From: Piezodorus guildinii
Taxonomy: Eukaryota > Arthropoda > Insecta > Hemiptera > Pentatomidae
NCBI GenBank assembly: GCA_023052935.1
Contig: CM041298.1
Coordinates: 18,459,371 to 18,523,370, forward strand
Direction: 5' to 3'
Length of the DNA stretch: 64,000 nucleotides
Part shown: positions 21,579 to 32,999 of the stretch, one piece after another
How positions within the stretch are numbered: position 1 is the first letter of the stretch
Layout: the number at the start of each line of letters is the position of its first letter
Translations under genes and position numbers: made by a program
The notes under the pieces: generated by a model
Told to the model about the DNA's origin: nothing
What the model saw: the letters and a program-made list of their open reading frames with translations, nothing else
The model's database searches: none

Positions 21579-22516
21579 GTTGCCGGCAGCCGGGTACATG
21601 TATATGTGCCAGGGGGATTAAAAACCAAATCGGTAGAATATCCGTTCACCAGGCAGCCGGCTATGAGTGCTAATATCCTCAGAATAATAAAACAAGAACA
21701 ATCAATGTTGCGAAAAGTTTCATTTCAGTACGGCTGGTCTATCGACATTTCTTTACTTACTGACTGCATCCCCATTGTATACGCAAAAATGTTTCATTTC
21801 CACAAACTTTTCTTAATACAGTAAGTAATAAATTAAAACAATTTAGCTGAAACTTAAAAAAAAAAAAAAAAAAAAATTTTACTTACATGGGATACAAAAC
21901 AAAATATGAAAATCTTACTAAACTTCTTTTACCTTAGATAGCTAAGGAAATAAATGAAAATACAAATTTAACAGAAGAACAAAAGTTGTACAATATTTCA
22001 TCTGAAAGTATTCCGAATCAAGTTTCAAAGTGTAGTTGAAAACTTTATTAATTACTTGAAACGAAGTTAGGTAATTAAGTTTTCGGAGATTTTTTTTTTC
22101 TCATCCATTTGCCTACTTCATCGGTTTTTATTTAAATTAAATATCTCGTTTCAAACTCATTTCCGGTTTAATTTTAGATTGATAAAAAACATCGAAATGG
22201 ATTTTCGTCAGAAAAACGTCGTTTTAATTATTTTATGTTAAGAAACTCACAGTATAAAACAAATCGAACAGTGTTTCCGTTTTATAAGATGTTGTTTTTT
22301 TGTTATAAATATAATTACAAAATTCTTTCTTTCAAATCTTTATTTACGGATCAATTGCGCGATATTAAAACACCAGGCAAAAAAAAAAACAATATGCTAC
22401 GGGTGTTTTATTGGGTTTGAAATTAATGGCTTCTGTTTGCACTCGAGACTGTATAAATAAATAAATACAAGATTAACAAATAAATAAACAAAACCAAACT
22501 CATACTGTTACAAAAA
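21579..22516. other. No recognised feature
   Basis: AT-rich with an A-tract at ~21850-21876. Short frames have no recognisable motifs. Confidence 0.4.
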
Positions 22517-23257
22517 ATCTGGTGCGGGCAACACACGACTTTCACTTACTTCCATTTTTAAAATCAATGAAAGAATTTTCAAATACAGTTAGAGATAAAA
22601 ATACGTGAAATTATTAAGGAATTAATCAAATTGAATTTATATAGAAACAGGTGTTTTATTAAAAAATCAATTATATTATCATCTTAAATAATCAGTAAGT
22701 TTTATCTTCTTTTCATCACTCTCCAATAACTTTTAAAAGCTTGTGTATGAGATGATAATTTTTCTAAAATCTTTAGCTTTCCAACGGTATATCATACATG
22801 TATATTACTGCTCTTATGTTCAAAAACGAAAAATTGCATTAAAATTTTTTTTTTCTGTTTTCTCCTTTAGTTGGGATCGAATTTATTCAATTTATATATT
22901 TACCAGTTTTTCATCAGCGTTAACAAGATAATATAGTTATTATTATTGAATCTACAAAATTAAAAGTACTTTAGAAATTAAAATATCGGCATTTAAGCCC
23001 TGTCAGACCATTTTTATCTAAATAAAACCTACATGATATTAAAGCCCATTAAATTTTACATCGATATAGCGAGTTTAATCAAAATCGTCGGAACCGTTTT
23101 TGAGAAAATCGAAAAAAGGTGCAAAATGCATGGTATAAAGTGCCTCTTCTGGTAGGCTCATTTTGATGAAAAAAGTTTTGTCACGTCTCGGGCGTATATT
23201 TGTCTTAATTATGAAATATCAGTTTCATAGGACTAACCGTTTACGCCCGGGAGTTAC

Positions 23258-23301
<44 letters not shown>

Positions 23302-23430
23302 CAGACCTTTTTGCGGGACTTGGTTATTTGGACTCAGGGGAACTTAAAACGCGTATTTCCGTTGAAAACTGGAATTCGAAAATTTTCACGATCGCATTAC
23401 TTTCCCTTACTAATTATAGTAATTGAAAGT
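22517..23430 (-). mobile_element. HINE/DINE-1-like element, complete copy
   Basis: Hairpin end ATCTGGTGCGGGCAACACACG at the left. A long (CA)n tract lies at ~23258-23302, and the terminus ACTTTCAATTAC (on minus) at ~23420-23430. One of the best-preserved copies. Confidence 0.75.
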
Positions 23431-24180
23431 AAAAGCTGTTAAAAACCTTGGAGTTACCTTTAACCAAAACCTATCCTGGAATAACCAAGTATCTGAAATA
23501 CCTAGAAAGGCTATTTCCATACTCAAACAGCTCTATAAATTCCGTAAATCCTTCTCTTTGAAAACCAGTCAGCTAATTATTTCCTCTGTAATTTTCCACA
23601 ACTTTGACTACCGGCTGCCTGGTCTATGAGGGCTAACCGATGAACTGGAAATAAAATTATAACGTCTTATGAACTGCTTTATAAGATTTATTTTCGGATC
23701 CCGTAGACGTGACCATATTTCTGGCTATTATACCAACTTAAAATGACTTTATCTTTCTGTTAGACGGCAATATTTCTATAGTTCTTACCTATTCCAAACT
23801 TTGAAAAATACAAAACCTTCCTATATAACCGAGCTCCTTACCCTCCGCTCTGATATCCATTCGTTAAACACTAGAACACAATCAATCAATATTTATACGC
23901 CATCACATAAAACTGCATCCTTTCACAAATCGTTTGTCGTTCGTTCCTCATCCTTCTGGAATTCGCGACCAAACTCTATCCGTAAGGCCACCCCTCTTTC
24001 TACCTTCAAACATCAACTTTACTTTTTGGTGTAACAAACTAAAGAAAAAAAATATAATAATAATAATAAATTTATGTACATAGTGTACAGTACTCATACA
24101 TATATGAGTAAAATAAAAAATAAATTTATCCACGATAAAAAAACAAAACAAAATCATAATAAATAAATTGAGATACATTT
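23431..24180 (+). pseudogene. CR1/Jockey-like LINE relic (family G), C-terminal RT part
   Basis: Starts directly at the HINE boundary. Frame 1 gives VKNLGVTFNQNLSWNNQVSE and SLKTSQLIISSVIFHNFDY, typical of the YLG-to-thumb region. A later frame gives TRTQSINIYTPSHKT, VRSSSFWNSRPNSIRK and LSTFKHQLYF, the usual SFWNSLP..IR..STFK end of this type of LINE. At least one frameshift and several stops. A shorter relative lies at 35080-35230. Confidence 0.65.
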
Positions 24181-24253
24181 TTTAAGTTAGTGATCTATCA
24201 CAAAACCTCTTAAATTTAGACTTGCCCTGGTGTAAAAGTAAAGTTTAGTATTT

Positions 24254-25000
24254 TCAGAGGTTATATTTTTGAGATATAGTCTGAAGTTTGAAGGTGTTAA
24301 CTGGGCTATGGCTGGTAATGATGGTTGAGCGGTAGGAGGAGTAGGCTGGGCATGATGTGAAGAAATGGTGAATATTGTCAGCTTCTTTCTTATTGCAGAT
24401 GGTGCAGTTTTCTATTGGATTGAACCTGTGCGTTATGTTTTTCATTGTGATTTGCTGGAATTTATTGTTAGCAGTCCGGATTTGAGCCATAAGTTTTTTA
24501 TGCGTAAAGGGCAGGTCGGTTGTGAGGTACATTTGAGTTATTTGGGTTCCATTAAACATTTCTATATAATTCGGACAGTAATTAGACATTTCCATTTTGG
24601 TTAAATCAGACATTTGTAAGAGATTTTTATGCTTTTGAATTAAATTTTGAATTCTATTTTTTCTCTCTTTTGCATCGTTATAATTTGTAATGGTGTCTTT
24701 TTCTTTACATGTGCTGATTAGTTGTCTAAGTTGTAGTAAAAAATTCTTTTTTGTGGTATTCGGAAATTTCTCAGCTAATTTATTGAGTTTGGTAAGACAT
24801 ATTTTTGGATACCTAGAGTCCTCCATGTTTAATAGTTTATCGGTCCATTTCAGCGCTTTTCGGAGCACGATAGTTGAGACAGGAAGGACTCCACATTCAA
24901 GCCGGACAATGTAGTCTGGTGTGGTACGGTGTAATCCCATATTCTCTTGTAATATTGAAATTCTTCCATAACCTACTCGTATCTCAATCTTCCGTTCCAT
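24254..25000 (-). pseudogene. LINE relic with C-terminal Cys/His finger
   Basis: A 248-codon minus frame opens with ERKIEIRVGYGRISILQENMG and TPDYIVRLECGVLPV, continues through a lysine-rich helical region, and closes with CTICNKKEADNIHHFFTSCPAYSSYR. The C-x2-C...H...C arrangement followed by P.Y...R is the nucleic-acid-binding finger found at the ORF2 C terminus of I-group and related LINEs. The TPDYI.RLE block links it to the relic at 15380-16661. No RT core precedes it, because the upstream side is a (TA)n/(TG)n microsatellite. A truncated fragment. Confidence 0.7.
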
Positions 25001-25017
25001 TGTACAATATAGTATAA

Positions 25018-25177
<160 letters not shown>

Positions 25178-25499
25178 TTGTATAACTTTGCTATGATATA
25201 TCGAATAGTTGATTTTTTATATTTTAGTTTTTTAATGTTACCAAACCATAAGGATTTCTTTCTTTTTTTTTTTTTTTTTTTTTTTCATTGTATTATTATT
25301 CTAAAAGGGCTTGATCTTAGAATAATTTTTTTTTTTTTTTTTTAATGTCATTTCTATTTATGTAAAATATACACAATATACTGGGGAACCCTGGACTGGC
25401 TTGTCTTCCTACTTTTGGAGCTTAGCCGCATCACTAGTGAGAGTCAGTAATACATTTTTAAAATTTTTTTATTGAACACATATACTGTATCTTATTACT

Positions 25500-25548
25500 T
25501 CTTAGCCCTAACGTGTCGTGGTTCGAAACGTTTGTTAATAAATAGTTT
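25500..25548 (+). ncRNA. Decayed hammerhead-like segment
   Basis: Keeps TTAGCC, CTAACG in place of CTGATGA, GAAACGTT and TAATAAATAGTTTT. The core is destroyed; it is recognisable only by comparison with 4958-4996. Confidence 0.35.
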
Positions 25549-25754
25549 TTATCTATTTTATGATTTTTTTTAATGCCACCCGGACTATACATCCTTCATT
25601 TTTAATAAACATCAAAAGACAACCTAATGAAATGATTATATCAATTATTACATTTATTTCTTACCAAATATTTTTGTTTTTAATTATGACTGTATTTAAA
25701 CTTGTGATTAATGAAGATTAATTTAGTAAGCAGAATGGTTATAGTTAAATATAT

Positions 25755-25837
25755 ACATTTTTTAAATTTGTATACATATTTATTGATATTTACAACTATG
25801 TTAAAAAAATAAATCTAGTAAATATGATAGAATTATA
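25755..25837 (-). pseudogene. LINE family B, 3' tail split off by mariner
   Basis: Terminal portion (minus: TAGATTTATTTTTTTAACATAGTTGTAAATATCAATAAA) of a family B copy whose remaining part is at 27128-27610. The mariner at 25840-27125 separates the two. Confidence 0.7.
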
Positions 25838-25839
25838 TA

Positions 25840-27125
25840 TCGGGCTGATGCGAAATTAATGCAGGTTTCCTCTATTTCAATATCTTAATTCCAATTGTGT
25901 AAACAAAGCTAATCCTAACATTGATCATTATTATACCAAAACAAACCTTATCTAATACCCTCTCTTTCACCATGAATTTGTTTAGTAAAATCGTTTTGTT
26001 CAGTATGTTCAAAGGTCTTGAATCGAAAATGTCAAAGTGCGATTTTCGTCAAATTTATTTTTACGAATTTAAATTAGGGCGCAGCGCTGCGCAAACGGCT
26101 CGTAATATTAATGAAGTGTGGGGTCAGGGGGCTATTAATGAGTGCACGGTGCAGCGTTGGTTCCAGAAGTTTCGCAGAGGAGATTTCGACCTCGAAGACA
26201 AGGAAGGTCGGGGCCGTCATCTTGCTCTGGACAACGACCAGCTGAGGTCAAAAGTGGAAGAAGACCCAACCAAAACCACACGAGAAATGGCGGCGGAACT
26301 CGGTGTGAACCAATCCACAGTTGTACGCCACTTGGAAGCAATTGGTAAGGTAAAAAAGTTGGCCAAGTGGGTGCCACACCAATTTAACGACCACCAAAAA
26401 AATCGCCGCTTTGAAATCTGCTCCATGCTTGTGACACGCAATAAAAATGATCCATTTCTCGATCGCATTGTGACGTGCGATGAAAAATCGATCTTATACG
26501 ACAACAGAAGGCGTTTTAGCCAATGGCTGGGCAAAGATGAACAACCAAAATCTTTCCCGAAGCCCAACCTGCACCCAAAAAAGGTTATGGTCACAGTTTG
26601 GTGGTATAATGCTGGTGTTATTAACTACAGCTTTCTCAATCGAGGTGAGACTATAACTGCTGACAAGTACTGTCAAGAAATTGACACCATGAATCAAAAA
26701 TTGCAACGTCTTTGCCCAGCATTGATGAATCGGAAGGAGCTGATCCTGCTCCACGATAACGCCAGACCACACGTTGCACAACCAACGCTTCGACGACTGC
26801 ACGAGTTGGGCTACGAAGTTCTCCAACATCCGCCTTATTCACCTGACCTCTCTCCTACAGACTTCCACTTTTTCAGGCATCTGGACAACTTTTTGAGGGA
26901 GAAAAATTTTCAAAACCAGGACGACATTGAAAATTCTTTTCGTGATTTCATTGAGTCCAGGGATTCGGATTTTTTTTCTGGTGGAATAAGAAAGCTTGTT
27001 GAACGTTGGCAAAAGTGCATTGATTCAGATGGAAATTATTTTGATTAAATATATATGGTTAAAGTAAAGATATGGCGTATTTACAATACCTACTAAAAAC
27101 CTGCATTAATTTTGCATCAACCCAA
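25840..27125 (+). mobile_element. Mariner transposon, near full length
   Basis: 1286 bp with ~29-bp TIRs: left begins TCGGGCTGATGCGAAATTAA, right begins TTGGGTTGATGCAAAATTAA, both continuing TGCAGGTTT. TA duplications lie at 25838-25839 and 27126-27127. It contains one uninterrupted transposase gene and is inserted in a family B LINE copy. Confidence 0.93.
26029..27048 (+). CDS. Mariner transposase (cecropia/Hsmar1-like)
   Basis: Cut-and-paste transposase of the IS630/Tc1/mariner superfamily that would bind the flanking TIRs and insert at TA. I take the start MSKCDFRQIYF at 26029, giving 339 residues, the usual mariner length; the frame is open further upstream but without family resemblance. 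Residues 1-110 hold two helix-turn-helix units (ARNINEVWGQG, VQRWFQKFRRGDFDLED, TTREMAAELGVNQSTVVRHL), then the WVPHQ linker. The catalytic triad is complete: VTCDEKS, LLHDNARPH and YSPDLSPTDFHFF, spaced as DD34D. No stop or frameshift. Oddity: the residue after CDEK is S, where W is nearly invariant in mariners, so activity may be reduced. Family identity is certain; activity is not. Confidence 0.92.
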   Translation: MSKCDFRQIYFYEFKLGRSAAQTARNINEVWGQGAINECTVQRWFQKFRRGDFDLEDKEGRGRHLALDNDQLRSKVEEDPTKTTREMAAELGVNQSTVVRHLEAIGKVKKLAKWVPHQFNDHQKNRRFEICSMLVTRNKNDPFLDRIVTCDEKSILYDNRRRFSQWLGKDEQPKSFPKPNLHPKKVMVTVWWYNAGVINYSFLNRGETITADKYCQEIDTMNQKLQRLCPALMNRKELILLHDNARPHVAQPTLRRLHELGYEVLQHPPYSPDLSPTDFHFFRHLDNFLREKNFQNQDDIENSFRDFIESRDSDFFSGGIRKLVERWQKCIDSDGNYFD

Positions 27126-27127
27126 TA

Positions 27128-27610
27128 CATATGCACACAAGAATGAATATGTTTATATGAATAGTAAATGTAATACAATGACATGAAATTCTTGTAGAGA
27201 CACTGCAAATAGGCAATAATTCATTAGAAGTTCTAAATCAGAAGGCCATATTTTTCTCAGACGCCTTAGAGGATTATCAAGAATCGAAGCGGATGCTAGA
27301 CAGAAACTAGTGGGTTAGAGTGGGATTGGAGTTTTTATTAGGTATCCTAGTACGGACGAAAACAGTAACATAGGGAACATTAAGGTCTATGTGGATGAGT
27401 TCATCCGTGACAAAGTAAGGAGCGTTGAGGAATATACGAAGGATTTTGGATTGTAAGGATTGGATGCGGGAAGAATATGATGGTTTAGTAGAGCCCCAAA
27501 GCTCTACTACGTAAGTCCAGATTGGTCTTATAATAGTTATGTTGATGAGTCTTATTGTAGTTAAGAGAAAGGTTTAACAGTTTGTTAAGTAAGTGTTAAA
27601 GTAGGCAGCA
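27128..27610 (-). pseudogene. LINE family B, body of the mariner-split copy
   Basis: Minus strand carries decayed RT thumb and C-terminal sequence (SNPYNPKSF-like, the LRRLRKIW region near 27250) and the proximal 3' UTR. Continuous with 25755-25837 once the mariner and one TA are removed. Confidence 0.7.
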
Positions 27611-28057
27611 ATATAAAAAAACAAATAAAATAAGAAATTAAAAAAAGAAAGAAAAAACTCTAAAGCGTCAAGGTTTTTTGTTGAAAATGTTTTGTTTTTT
27701 TTCCCTTCACACAAGAAAGCTATGCTTGAAGAAAGGTGGCCCAAGCTTATATTTCGGTCGTATAAAACTGGCGGCCATACTTCGACAAAATGACTTCCTT
27801 CTAAGTTTATCAAACCTTCCCCAAGGGTATTTATTACCTGCCGAAAGAAATGCCAAAGGGTTTATTGACATTGGTCCGTAGAGGCTCTGGGGGTGAAAAA
27901 ATTGGATTTCTGAGATCAAAAACAAGGTGTAAAATTAACTCGTCATTTCTTTCTGTTTTTTTTTTTTTTTATTTACCAAAAAACATTCAGTCCTTTGCGA
28001 TAATATAATGCTGTGATGTATGAAAAATGATGCAGGATTACGGTTTTTAAAGAAAAA
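27611..28057. other. No recognised feature
   Basis: Short frames on both strands at 27.68-27.92 kb overlap and lack recognisable motifs. Confidence 0.4.
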
Positions 28058-28934
28058 ATCTGGTGCGCGCAATACACTTACCACCCTTGTTGAAACCAAA
28101 TTAAGAATTTTTAAATACCGTTAAGGTTGAAAATAGTTTAAAGAACTAAATTGATTTCGATTGAAACATGTGTTTTATTGAATAATTTATTATGTTATTA
28201 TCTAAAACAATCAGTTAATTTTATCCGCTTTTTATTATTTTCCATTACATTTTACAACTTTGTGCATAAAATTATATTTTTTCTAAAATGTTTAGCTTTC
28301 CAACGGTATATTATACATACATAATACGGTACTTATTATTAAAAAAAAAACGTTAAAAATACTTTTGCACTTTTCTCTTTCAGTTAATTATCAAATTCAT
28401 TCAACTTATATATTTAGCGGTTTTTAATCAATCCAAACAACATAAAATGGTTAATTTTTTCGAATGTACAAAATTGAAGATACTTTAGTAATAGATAATT
28501 TAAACTAACTGCATTTAAGCCTTGTCAGACTATTTAAATGAGAATGAAACCTAAATCATATTAAAATTCAGTAAATTTTACATCGATATGGCAAGTTTAA
28601 TCAAAATTGTTGCAGCCGTTTGTGAGAAAATCGTAAAAACGTGCTAAATGCATGGTATGTATAAAGCAGATCTTCCAGTCAGCTGTTTTCGATGAAAAAG
28701 ATTCTATAACATCTAGAACGTATAGTTATCTTAAATAAGAAATTTTAGTTTCATAGGACTTTTCATTTTTGCACGGGAGTTACCACACACACACATAGAA
28801 TTTTTAGCGGGACTTGGTCATTTGGACTCAGGAGACCCTAAAACGTGTATTTCCGTCGGAAACTGGAATTGGACAATTTTCACGATCGCAATACTTTCCC
28901 TTACTATATATTTAATGTATAGGTAAGAGAAAGT
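28058..28934 (-). mobile_element. HINE/DINE-1-like element, diverged complete copy
   Basis: Left hairpin end CTGGTGCGCGCAATACACTTACC has a small deletion removing part of the inverted 12-mer. The (CA)n tract is at ~28784-28796, and the 5' terminus ACTTTCTCTTAC (minus) ends at 28934. Confidence 0.7.
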
Positions 28935-29090
28935 AATAATTTGATAATAATTTAAAAAAATAACGATTAGAGAAGGAATTTGGTGAATGAATAAAGAATT
29001 TAGAAAATTAAATGAAATGAGTTTATAATAAATGTGGAGTAAAAACACGACAATCGACTATTAAATGACAGAGCTGTAGCTGAAATAAAT

Positions 29091-29150
29091 AAGTAGGCTA
29101 AAAAGAAACTGAATGAGAGACCTCCTCTGCTAAATTGGATCCCAGGAAGG
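29091..29150 (+). pseudogene. LINE relic, Jockey-like C terminus
   Basis: Reads RLKRN then stop then MRDLLC, matching RRRLKRSWMRDLLT at 6585-6626. Only the last few codons and a little 3' UTR are recognisable. Confidence 0.45.
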
Positions 29151-29768
29151 GTGATGAGCACTTCCCCATGCCTAACCATGTCGGTTGCTCAACTTTTTTC
29201 TAGGATGTGTGCTGATTACCATATTTGCTGAAATGTGCGAATTAAGAAATGAAGATTAAAAAATCTTTATAATTTTTTAAAAGAACAGCAAGAAATTAAA
29301 AAAAAAATTTGTCGAATCAATGAGGAAATAAGGAAGCTGTTCCCAATTTGCGTTCTCAAAACCAGTTACAGGGGTTTTAAATTAGCGCTAAAAGCTTTTC
29401 TCAGAGTTTGAGCCTTTGTAATGACGATGGGAACCACTGGGCTGTGTTACCCCTTTTATTGTTTATTCCTGTAATTATTCGTTTCATCTCATCGGACATT
29501 GCTTCTTCTTTATTTTCCATTAGCATTTTTTCTTCTCTCGATACAAATCAATAAATGCTTTTACGTAGGGTCTGATTTAAATCAAATAACATGAAAAAAT
29601 GTAGATGCAAATAAAATGTTTACATATACCTGTCATTCTTAATTGTGTTTAAAAAACATTTTCGTCCTGTACAATTTTTTTAAAAGATTTATATGAATTT
29701 GTAATATATATACGTTTGGCCGTTTTACAAAAAAAAGTTTATTGAGATATGTATTTTTTTTTTAATTA
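29151..29768. other. No recognised feature
   Basis: AT-rich with no supportable feature. Confidence 0.4.
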
Positions 29769-30476
29769 AAACTTTTACACCTTACAACGTTTCAGCCTCT
29801 AGGGCCAATTTCAAGCATCATTAACTATTAAATTTTTATTGCATTTCTACACTTTTTACATCTAATTTTAACATTTAAATTAATTATTTTATTAATCGCG
29901 TCTTTTTTTTTTTTTTTTTTAGAATGCTTGCCTACCATGCAAATTTAACTATGTACATTCTTACACAACTTCATCAGCAGTGTTGTCCTAATCAGCTTAC
30001 TGTGTCAAGCTAAAATTTTAACAGCACATGTTTTAAAAGAGTCATAAAATATTATATCCATTATTAAAAAAAAACCCGGAAAAAATCCATTTATTCAAAT
30101 AATTATTCGTATTCACTCATCCAGCATTTCACCGTTCTTTAGGTATTCTATGCGCGACTAACTTGGAGTGGGGATGCCAAAAGCTTTATATATTTATTTT
30201 ATCTATTTTGCTTTCATAGAACGTGTTTAAATTGTCTATGTCAGTTTGTTTATTTACTGATTTTTCTAAATTTTTTGTCATATATTTAGATTCTTGAACA
30301 TTGGACGAGTCTGTGTAGGCGAAGTTTGGTGGTATCGGCTTTGAAAGTTCGGGTTCGGTAAGCCTATTATTATATTTAGATTCTATAATCCTCCTTTTAT
30401 TCATATTTTCTTCCTTATATAGGACTGATACGTTATTAAAATCAAAAAAGGCTGAAACGTTTTAAGGTGTAAAAGT
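29769..30476. mobile_element. Palindromic element related to the ribozyme family
   Basis: Inverted ends ACTTTTACACC..ACAACGTTTCAGCCT (29769-29797) and AGGCTGAAACGTTTTAAGGTGTAAAAGT (30449-30476, quoted in part). Each arm keeps CTGAAACGTT, the GAAACGTT part of the hammerhead, but the CTGATGA core is not recognisable (CTTGAAA at left). About 708 bp, the size of the 37.14-kb element. It contains a 76-bp family R insertion. Confidence 0.5.
30295..30370 (+). pseudogene. RTE-like LINE (family R), 76-bp micro-insertion
   Basis: Contains only GAACATTGGACGAGTCTGTG to the final serine-arginine codons and (ATT)2 of family R. Bounded by a perfect 14-bp duplication TATATTTAGATTCT (30281-30294, 30371-30384), so it is a genuine, extremely truncated insertion. 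Confidence 0.92.
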
Positions 30477-30654
30477 AAATTGATGTATATCTTACAAATA
30501 ATAACTCGGGAGAAAACTCAGGACAACGATGAGAGGTTTATACGAAGTTTTTCTCATCTCAGCTTTTCTAGCTCGACATACCATAAATTTCTGTACATAT
30601 GCAAAATATGTTCTTAAAATGTTACTGCAGATTTTTTTACCATAAGCAACAAAA

Positions 30655-31782
30655 AGTCTGGTGCGGGCAACACACGACTTTCACTTGCCTCGGTTGTTAA
30701 GAAGTATTTAATAAAGTCATAATTAAAATATAAATAAGTGACAGGAAAACAGTTAAAAGAATAATGTTCAGTATCGTTGAAAACAAATGTTTTAGTTTTA
30801 ATAATCGAAAAATAAAAAACTATTATATACAAAAATCACAGAAGTTTATGGTCTAGTCATCAATTAGCATTATCTTGACTGAAAAGACAAAAAAACTGCT
30901 CGGCAATTTCGGTTACTTCAAAATTTACTCGACAGACGCTTTAACCTTTTACTTAACTACAAAAGACTCATTTACATGACAATCATAAGGCCTATCTGGA
31001 CCTACGGAGTTGAGCTTTAGGGCCCTACTAGACCATCAAATTCTTCCTGTATCCAATCCTTACAATCCAAAATCCTTAACGCTCCTTACTTTGTCACGAA
31101 TAAAATCCTCCATAAAGACCTTAACGTTCCATATGATGATTTTTCTCGTACCAGGTATCACTCCTTCCAAGAAAAACTCCACTCTCACTCTAACTCACAA
31201 CTTTCAATCCTTGCTTCCTCTTCCATTTCTGACAATGCCCCGAGGCGTTTGAAAAGAAGATGGCCTCGAGATCTTCTTGTTTAGATTCACTACTTGAGTG
31301 CTGCCAATGGGCAGTTTCTCCTCATGTTTTTTTTTTTTTTTTTTTAATGTATTGTATTATTAAACAACATATTTACTTGTTCTATTTAAATATACAGTTG
31401 TGAAAAAAAAAAACTATCTTTCAAAAATTTATAAATAAGATAATATTTTTTTTAAAATGTTCAGCTTTCGAACGGTGTATTAAAAAGTTACCTTAAAAAT
31501 AATTTTCTTCTTTTCTCCGCTTTTAATTATCACATTTATTCAATATTTCTTGTATATTTAGACGTTGTTTATCAATGCTAACAAAAACATTCGGATAACT
31601 TTTTCTAATTTACAAAATCAAAGGTACTTTAGACGAAGATAATTTAAAATATCAGCATTTAAGCAATTCAGAATATTTCATTGAGAATGATACCTACATG
31701 ATATTAAAGCCCATTAAATTTTACATCGATATAATGAGTTTAATTAATCACAAGCGCTGTTTTTGAACTAAATATTAAAAAA
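30655..31782 (-). mobile_element. HINE/DINE-1-like element, first of three in series, split by LINE B
   Basis: Hairpin end CTGGTGCGGGCAACACACG at left and interior blocks to ~31770. The 5' ~230 bp is lost. Interrupted by a LINE at 30878-31413. Confidence 0.7.
30878..31413 (+). pseudogene. LINE family B, 3' copy inside HINE
   Basis: Begins at LKRQ-like sequence (GACTGAAAAGACA), continues with MTIIRPIWTYGVEL, the SSRIQSLQSKIL-like region and ARGV..KRRWPRDLLV then stop, followed by the 3' UTR, a T-tract and the TACAGTTG tail with poly(A). Frameshifts throughout. Confidence 0.8.
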
Positions 31783-32993
31783 ATAATTAAATATACTTCT
31801 ATTTGAAATATATTTAAAGTTTATTTTGATAAAACGTCTACACATTTTTGTTGGAAACATAAGATTTAGATTAAATAATATACTATATTAAATTGTTAAT
31901 CTGTAATAAGTTCATTCCCTATTCGTCACTTTATACTATCTTTTACAACTTTGTGTATCAGATATATTACTTCTAAGATCTTTCTCTTTCCAACGGTATA
32001 TTATACGTCTATATTACTGTTCTTATTATCAAAAAACCCAAAATTTCATTAAAAAAATAGTTTTCCTCTTTCATCCTTTTAGACCATCAAATCAAGTTCG
32101 CCCAACTTGTATATTTAGCTCTCCTTCATCAATGCCCTTAAGATGATATAGTTAATCTTATGGATTGTACAAATTTAAAGGCACTTTAGAGAAAGAAAAT
32201 TTAAAATATCGTCATTTAAGCCCTGTTAGACTATTTCAAGCAGAATCAAACCTACATCATATTAAAGCCTATTAAATTTTACATCCATAAAGCGAGTTTA
32301 ATGTATAAAAGTGCAAAATGCATGGTTTAAAGAGCCTCTTCTAGCTGTTCAAAGGCATACACAGTCCCAAATTATGAAATTTCAGTTTCATACCATTTTT
32401 TGTTTTTGTGTTAAACTTACCACATACACATACACACACACACACACACAGATCTTTTCGAGAAATTTTCTTATTTAGACTCAAAGGACCCTAAAACGTG
32501 TATTTTTTTTTTTTTACTCATATTTTATTGAATTTTACAACTGTATTAACATAAATACAATAAGTAAAACTGTTGAATTAGAATAAAGGGCGTGAAAGGC
32601 TTATGAAGAAACTACCCAGCGGTAGAAATTCGATGTTTATTTAAGTAAGTAGATCCCGAGGCCATCTTCTTTTCAATCGCCTCGGAGGGTTGTCAAGAAT
32701 ATGTGAGGTTGATAGGTTGCGGACAAGAGGGTTTATATGGGCTGGGAGTTTGGAATTAAAAGTGGTATATCTGGTACGAAAAGGTCTTCAACAAATGGGA
32801 TATTAAGGTCGTTATGGATGATTTTATTTGTGACGAAATAAGGAGCATTTAGGATTTTGCGAAGGATTTTGGATTGTAAGGATTGGATACGGGAGGAAAA
32901 AACGTATATTTCCGTTAAAAACTGAGATCTGAAAATTTTCACGATCGCAATACTTTCCCTTACTATATATTTTATACATAGGTATGGGAAAGT
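31783..32993 (-). mobile_element. HINE/DINE-1-like element, second of the series, split by LINE B
   Basis: Lacks the hairpin end. The (CA)n tract is at ~32414-32450 and the 5' terminus ends at 32993. The LINE at 32506-32898 sits in the conserved AAAACGTGTATTT block. Confidence 0.75.
32506..32898 (-). pseudogene. LINE family B, 393-bp insertion in HINE
   Basis: 5'-truncated family B copy with a poly(A) tail (T-tract 32506-32517 on plus) and the usual C-terminal and 3' UTR region. Flanked by AAAACGTGTATTT (32493-32505) and AAAACGTATATTT (32899-32911), a 13-bp duplication with one difference. Removing it restores the HINE block. Confidence 0.92.
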
Positions 32994-32999
32994 AAAAAA

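Noticed and set aside
26135..26842. Several minus-strand frames inside the mariner
   Set aside because: Antisense shadows of the transposase gene.
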